In this document: positions 58,075-64,000 of the stretch, piece by piece
How the letters are laid out: the number at the start of each line of letters is the position of its first letter
How positions within the stretch are numbered: the first letter of the stretch is position 1
Assembly: GCF_036370855.1 (NCBI RefSeq)
Contig: NC_088117.1
Location: forward strand, 7,440,001-7,504,000
Direction: 5' to 3'
DNA from: Dromaius novaehollandiae
Lineage: Eukaryota; Chordata; Aves; Casuariiformes; Dromaiidae
DNA length: 64,000 bases
Position numbers and translations under genes: made by a program
Notes under the pieces: generated by a model
What the model saw: the letters and a program-made list of their open reading frames with translations, nothing else
The model's database searches: none
Told to the model about the DNA's origin: nothing

Positions 58075-61000
58075 TTACAACGAAGGGACCTGGGGATAAT
58101 TCGGAGAAGATTAGTACTGTCGAGCACTGGGCACACGGCACTGCAGGCCTTTGCCCCCTGTTTTAATCCCGCCCATGCAGAGGGTTAGTGGAGTACAGGT
58201 CAGAGGAAACAATCGTTCACTCTGGGACCAAACTGCCCAACGGATGGGTGAACAGGCACATTTAGGAAAGTCCCCAATGCTCCTCTTGGGCCCTGGGTCT
58301 CTGCCCTACTCTGAAACAAGCTGCCAGCACTTGGGACCATTCCAGCCTCCCTCCAGGGCCTGAGCTTGGGCAACAGCAATGGCAGACGCTATCCAAACGC
58401 TGCCTGGGAGCCAGTCCACGGACAGACTCAATTATCCTGCCTCATTCAAAAATGTGACGCATTTCTAATTTTAAAATAAATCCTTTATGAAATAAATGGT
58501 TGGGGAACAGTCACTGACTTAAATTACTGACTGTAGCTAGTGCAGAAGGACTTAAAAAAACATGCAGTTGCCCGGAAACAGCTGCCCAATGCACTAAGAC
58601 TTTGGGAATTTAAGGAAGAGATGGTCTCTAATTAGGTAACTAGAAACAAGATCTTTCCCTGGGGAGGAAGTGAAATTGAAGCAACTCGGTCAGCTGTACT
58701 CTGCAGAGGAGCCAGTGTAGGTACAGGAAAGCTGCTGGGTCTTGGCCACAGCTGCACGCGGAGCCGTGTTTTCCCCTGCAGAGTACATCTCTGGGTCTCA
58801 CAAAGGGCTAGTGACAGGGCAGCAGGAGGTAGGCGCCACGGCATCTCCTTCCCGGGGAGCCTGCCCAGCGGCTACGGCCCCACAGGCCCCCACCCCACGC
58901 GCGGGGAGCCGAGGTGAGGTACTGGTGAGCCCCACGGGCAGAGCAGCTGTTTGTGCAGCAGCTACTGCCGTCACTCCACAAGCTCTCTGGGTGCTACATC
59001 AAAGCTGTGGCCAGGGTCATGCACTGAGCAGAGCCTGTTTCTGGCCCAGTGCAGAATGCAGCAGGTTCAATTTCAGCCCTGTGCCAGTCTCCTAGAAATG
59101 AAGGGCCAAAGGCTAAAGAAGGCCATTCATTTACCACTGGCTTCCAGTAGAGCAGAGGCTGACTGGAATAACCCCCAGGCAAACACAGTTTTCGAGAGAA
59201 CTGGTTTTCTTTCTCTGGAAATCAGCACAAGGCCAGGGCTACACCAGGCAGGAACAGACCCTCACCTCCACCCTCACAGGCAAGGCACGAAAAGGTGTGC
59301 GAACGCATCCATCTCCCACTGAACCCTGTGGGATACCGCAATAGCCTGTACCCTCCTGCCAACACAGCTCCCTGCCTGCTTGCTCACTCACCCGGGTCGC
59401 TATGCCTCCACAGGTGACCAGCTCCTCATACAGCTCGTACTCTGACGTGCAGCGGCTGATGCTGTTCTCGCAGTCCTGCCAGGCTCCTCTGGCCTCCTCT
59501 GGCTCTGCTGCTTCCTTCAGGTCACCCTCTAGTGTGATCGGTGGCCTGGGGACAAGGATCAATGCAGAAGTAACACCATAGCCCAATGGCAAATACCCAA
59601 ACACTTCATACAGAAGGACTCAGTAGAAACAAGACTCCTGCTTGGAGCAAGTTTTCGAGGCCACATGTAGATGTTCAGCAAGCCACTGTCACCTTTTAGG
59701 AGCAAAAAGGGGAAAAAACAGCTTTTGACAAAAATAATTCATCAGTTGGCGCTGAAGGCAGCAGAAACATGTCACTTCATTCCAAAATAAACAAAACCTT
59801 CCCTCTCAGGGGTTGAGCAACCCCCTCTTGGAGTCAGCAGCATTAGCAGACTAATGCCCAAGGCAAACTACCCGCCCCCGGCACACACCTACTGCGTCTC
59901 TTGCACCGGGTGAGACCAGCCAGCACTGGGGGTTCTGCAGGGCACAGAAGCTTTTTCTCCAAGGTTTCTTTAGCGAGGCGTCCAGTCTCACTCCTAAGCA
60001 CAGCCTGGATAGTCTTTCTTGGAAAGAGGTAGTGTGCAAGGGAAAGGACCTGCAGTGGCAACAAGACAAGACCTGGATCTCCTCCCAACATGCCTGCACT
60101 CACGGAAAAACTTCTCCACAGGCAGTGCTAAGTGCTGAGCCATTGGATTTCCACTACCACAGCCAACCACCTGCCTTACACCATCAGCAACGGACTTGTC
60201 AGCCTCACCGGGACCTGCCCAGCCAACACCTGACCAAACAGGGAGCCTGGGTTTCACTGCAAAAAAATACCATATCTATTAAAACCAGCCAGGGAAAATC
60301 ATGCTGCTGCCGTCAGCTGTGACACGGTTGGCCACAGCAGTGTGGGGACATGCTCCCCTTATCACAGCCAGCTGCAGGAGGGCTTCTGCCCTGAATTAGG
60401 TCCAAAGAAACAGGAAAGTGGAAAAAAAAGCAGCAGGAAAAATGCCTTCCTGATGGCTTTAACACATTCATGTTGTAAAACCCAAGCTATAAACATTATT
60501 GCTTGACTTGGACCTGTACCCTGGTAGGACTCTTGACTCCAGCTGCTGACTCCTGATGCAGAACAAATGCCACACGTGCCCCAAACTGCCTACCGGATAG
60601 CCAAGGCAACAGGCTGGGAGCGTTGCCCATGGCCCAAGGAGGGTGTTGGGAAGGGACGCCAGGGTTGTACCTCGCTGTCAGTGGGGTCGAGCCACAGACT
60701 TAGCGCAACATCCTCCTTCGCGCTCTCCACTCTGCCGCGGCACACACGGGTCCTGGCCCGGCACAGGTAGTACAGTGGTTTGTGCGGGTCGTACTTGATG
60801 GCCGCAGAAAAGCGAGCTTCTGCCTGCTGGTACCGCCTGCGAGGGGACGGAGCGCGCTCTGCAGCCCGGCACACCGCGAGCCCTCCGGCGCCATGGCAGA
60901 CCACACCGACCCTGCCGCTCACCTCGCCGCTAAGTCCTGCTGGCCCTGCTCGTGCAGCACCACTGCAATCCGTCTCCGTACGCCCCAGTCCCCCGGGCTC

Positions 61001-64000
61001 AGCTCCAGCGCCTGCTGGTAATCCGCTAGCGCGTAGGCCAGCTCCCCCAGGCGAAGGAAGCAGTCTGCAGTGAAGCAATGTCAGCATCTGGGTAGATGAG
61101 AGTGGCTGGGGTCTGGCTGCAGACCCTCGGCTTCATCTAGAGCTCTCTGCACCCGTGGGAAACACGAGCGCCTCGTGTCCAGCCCACCCCAGCTACAAAG
61201 GTTTTGGAGTCATTAGACAAACGCCCTAATGACTCCAACAGTCGGGAGACGCAGCCCAGCCTGGAAGAGAGCAGCCGTTCTCGGCTGTGCCCCAGCAGAG
61301 ACCACGCGGAGAGCGAGCAGAACCACCGGCGGCAAGTCCCGGCACGCATGGCGGGAGGCAGAGGGACGGGGTGTAGCAGAGCCGTACCAGGGCCCCCACA
61401 CAGCACAGGGCTCTCCTGGCTGCACACAGCCACCCTGACTCCCCTCGTTCCCAAGTTTATCAGCTCTGCCTGCAGCTCCTGGTACCTCTCCCACTGCTGA
61501 AACAGGAGAGACACGTCCGAGGGCACAGAGCCGTTATCTGCAGGCACTTCCTTGAGTCGGGAACAGGACCGAGGGAGAACCCAGGTGCCCCAGTTCCCAT
61601 TTCAGCTGCTGTTCCCTAATACAGGCCAACAGAGCAGGGCCTTCCCCTGCAGACACTCACTGCCGAGTGCCAGGTGCTGCTGTTTGACGCCCCAGCCCCT
61701 ACCATCAAACACTGCACAGCCCTCGTCCTCGGGGCCCTGCTCCGACCCGTAGACACACAGCCCTGGCCCAGCCACCTGCCTCCTCTGTTGACGTAGAGAC
61801 CCTTCTCCCGCTTCTCGTCCCGCAGAGCCTCGCCAAGGAGCCTCACAGCCTCATCGAAGAGGCCCAGGGCGTAGCAGCGCACGGCGCAGTCGTTGTAGGT
61901 GAGCACCAGCTGCCGCCAAGCCTCCTGGGCCTCAGGGCCCCCCTCAGCACCCAGCTCCCTCGCCCTGGCAAAATCCTCACAAGCCGCACTGAAGTTCTTG
62001 AGCCGTCGGAGGAAGGTCCCTCTGTGAGAGGGGGACAAAACCAGCAGAGCTGAGAAGCCAGTGGGGCCAACCAGCTGCAGCCAGGGCCAGGGCAACGCAC
62101 TCACTACCTCAGGATGAAGAAGTCAGCAGCCAAGGGGTCATTCTCGATGGCAAAGCTGATCTTGAGCAGGGCTCCTCGCAGGTCCCCACACAGGGCCTTC
62201 GTCACTGCCTCGGCCTTGGCCTCCTGGCTTCGTTTCAGCAGCCTCTGCTTCAGAGCTTGGGCAGCTCCATGCCGTGGCTCCAGCTCCAGGGCCCGCTGAA
62301 TGTCCTGGTGACACAGGGCCAGCTGCCCAGGAGGCCAGGTACCATCAGGGCCTGGCACTCTCCAGAGCATCCCCAGTCACCAGGAAGTCACCCAGGGTCC
62401 CTCACAGATCTGGCCAGTCCGGAGGTCAGTGTGTCCCAAGCCCACCAGGGCTTTCTGACAGACAGCTCTAAACCCCAATCTCAGCAGGGCAGGAATCGCC
62501 TCACCCAACAGGCCATGAGGGGACATCATTGCTGACAGAGCATGGGTCAGACCAGGGTCTTCCCATGTCTCCTGCTTCCCTGGTGCATCACAGCTCCCTG
62601 CACAAAGGCATCCCATAACTCCAAATCCAAACAGCTTCACCACATCGAGGTTGCTCCAGATGCCCGAGCAGAGGGGAGCAATGCCCCTTGGCAGAGAGCC
62701 CCTGAGCAAGGCTGACACAGCATCGCATCCCCTTGCCACACGCGGTGGGAGGGACCAGGAGGGCCATACCTGCCCAAAGCGCGCATAGAACGAGGCGCGG
62801 AGCACATATAGATCAGGGTTACTTCCATCTTCTTCCAGATCTCTGTTAACTGTCTGGAGGCACTCCGGGAACTTGTTGAGGGCAGCAAGACACACGATAC
62901 TGCAAGACAAGATGGGCAAGGCTGGAGGGGAACCCACAGCAGCACCAGCCCAGCTAAACGGCCTTGCGCCACCCCTGCTTTACCTCCTCTGGCGAAACAC
63001 CCTGCAGTGAGGCTGCAGCTCAGCTGCCCTCGTGAAGGCCTCCAGGGCCTCACAGTAGAGCTCCTGGTCAAGCAGACATCGGCCCTGCAAAAACACAGCA
63101 CCAGTTGGCCAAGGGACAGGACCACGAATGGGGATAGGGAAGTGGTGGCTCACTTGCAGGCCAAGGACCAGGGCCAGGCGTGCCAGGCAGGGCTGCTGTT
63201 GCGCAGGGGCCAGGGTAAGCGCCTTCCTGAAGTTCAGCGTGGCCGACTGGAAGTCACAGAGCTGGAGGAAGGCCTCTGCCCGCTGCTGGTACAGCTCTGC
63301 CTGCACCACGGACACCCTCAGTGCATACTGCCCCCAGCTTAGCTCTGCTCAAGCTTCCCAGGACCAGCCCAGCAAGCGGATAACGCCACAGTGAACAGCA
63401 TCCTCGAGCCAGACACTGGCATTGCAGCTGGCCTGAGCTGTGCTGCCTCCCATCCCCTGCTCCCAGCCTGAGGTGTCTGTCCCCCGGCCCTGTGGGGATC
63501 CTTTACCCTCTGTGGATCCAAGTTGATGGCTTTCGAATAGCAGGTGACGGCTTCCTCCCACTGGCCACGGGAGGAAAAGTCCAGCCCTTTCTGCCAGCTG
63601 CAGAGAAGAAAAAGTCATAAGCTAGATCCAGCCACGTGTTCCCAGGCTAGGGGACCGTCATGCAGCTTCCACCAGGAGGAGCTGAACCAAGTCCTGCTCC
63701 GCAGGCAGGGCCAGGGCCCACCGGGGGCTGCGGGGCTGGCCAGGGGACCACATGGCCCCACTGCCCAGAGGTCCCCTCAGGACTTGACCACTGCCAAGGA
63801 CAGTTTGAGAGCAGGACATAACAGTCACGAACAAGGGAAACGTGGGGACTTACTGCTCCTGCATCCTGTCCCGCACAATCACAGGGAGGTAGCTCGCCTC
63901 CCTGGGGCCCTCAATGCTGCGCAGACACTGGCCAGGCCTGAAGATCTTTTCCAAGGACCTCTCCCAGCCTTCCTGTACCTGCTCTTCTGGCACCGCAGTT
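58075..64000 (-). CDS. TTC16: Tetratricopeptide repeat protein 16 (partial, N-terminus off window)
   Basis: TTC16 is a multi-TPR protein of poorly known function. Exons in transcript order: 64000-63854 (partial), 63597-63507, 63327-63154, 63084-62984, 62899-62770, 62322-62108, 62021-61780, 61064-60923, 60836-60671, 60049-59889, 59545-59392, 58089-58075 (stop TAA 58077-58075). In total 578 residues join in phase. TPR units are clear: QWEEAVTCYSKAINLDP, EALEAFTRAAELQP, ARFGQLALCHQDIQRALELEP, LYVNRGDCFLRLGELAYALA and RYQQAEARFSAAIKYDP. The order and the NRGDCF block match human TTC16, as does the position beside TOR2A. The intron after 61780 uses a GC donor. The long Ser/Lys-rich repetitive tail of human TTC16 is absent. 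The last exon and its frame are the weakest part. Confidence 0.87.

Noticed and set aside
61455-61503. Possible extra TTC16 exon (QQWERYQELQAEL frame on the minus strand)
   Set aside because: It has a good acceptor but no well-placed donor, and including it does not restore phase; the GC donor at 61779 gives the expected NRGDCF junction directly.
62305-62322. Alternative acceptor for TTC16 exon 62322-62108 at 62304
   Set aside because: Using the nearer AG would delete six residues (LALCHQ) from a TPR that otherwise aligns at normal length.

Overview
This is vertebrate nuclear DNA, almost certainly avian. It has split genes with short, GC-rich introns, dense CpG-rich promoters, abundant minisatellites and two CR1-type LINE fragments (CR1 is the dominant bird and reptile LINE). 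The gene order and orientations match human 9q34.11, which corresponds to a bird microchromosome (chicken chromosome 17): ENG(+), FPGS(-), CDK9(-), SH2D3C(+), TOR2A(+), TTC16(-). I assembled each gene by reading splice sites and checking that every exon length fits codon phase.

Layout. 1-1836: ENG intron 1 or upstream DNA with a cluster of GATA motifs. 1837-9647: ENG exons 2-15; exon 1 (signal peptide) is not in the window. 10884-16334: complete 15-exon FPGS on the minus strand, tail-to-tail with ENG. 16335-18085: FPGS promoter and spacer. 18086-26367: CDK9 on the minus strand, 7 coding exons, 372 codons. 26368-27642: head-to-head promoter interval between CDK9 and SH2D3C. 27643-52161: SH2D3C, 12 exons in the long form plus two further alternative first exons at 31537 and 39120. 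53150-56963: TOR2A, 5 exons. 58075-64000: TTC16 on the minus strand, entered from its 3' end; the N-terminal exons lie beyond the window.

The neighbours are not one pathway but a conserved synteny block. They comprise an endothelial TGF-beta/BMP co-receptor (ENG), a folate-retaining enzyme (FPGS), the P-TEFb kinase (CDK9), an SH2/Cas-binding adaptor (SH2D3C), an ER-lumen AAA+ ATPase (TOR2A) and a TPR protein (TTC16).

I found no novel biological system. The points most worth a second look are three alternative SH2D3C starts that all splice in phase, a GC-AG intron in TTC16 needed to keep a TPR in frame, an ENG intronic minisatellite with a 120-bp higher-order period, a 13-copy indel-free 58-bp array next to an SH2D3C splice site, a G-rich array abutting the internal SH2D3C promoter, and overlapping convergent 3' ends. 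No CRISPR array, tRNA, rRNA or bacterial element is present.
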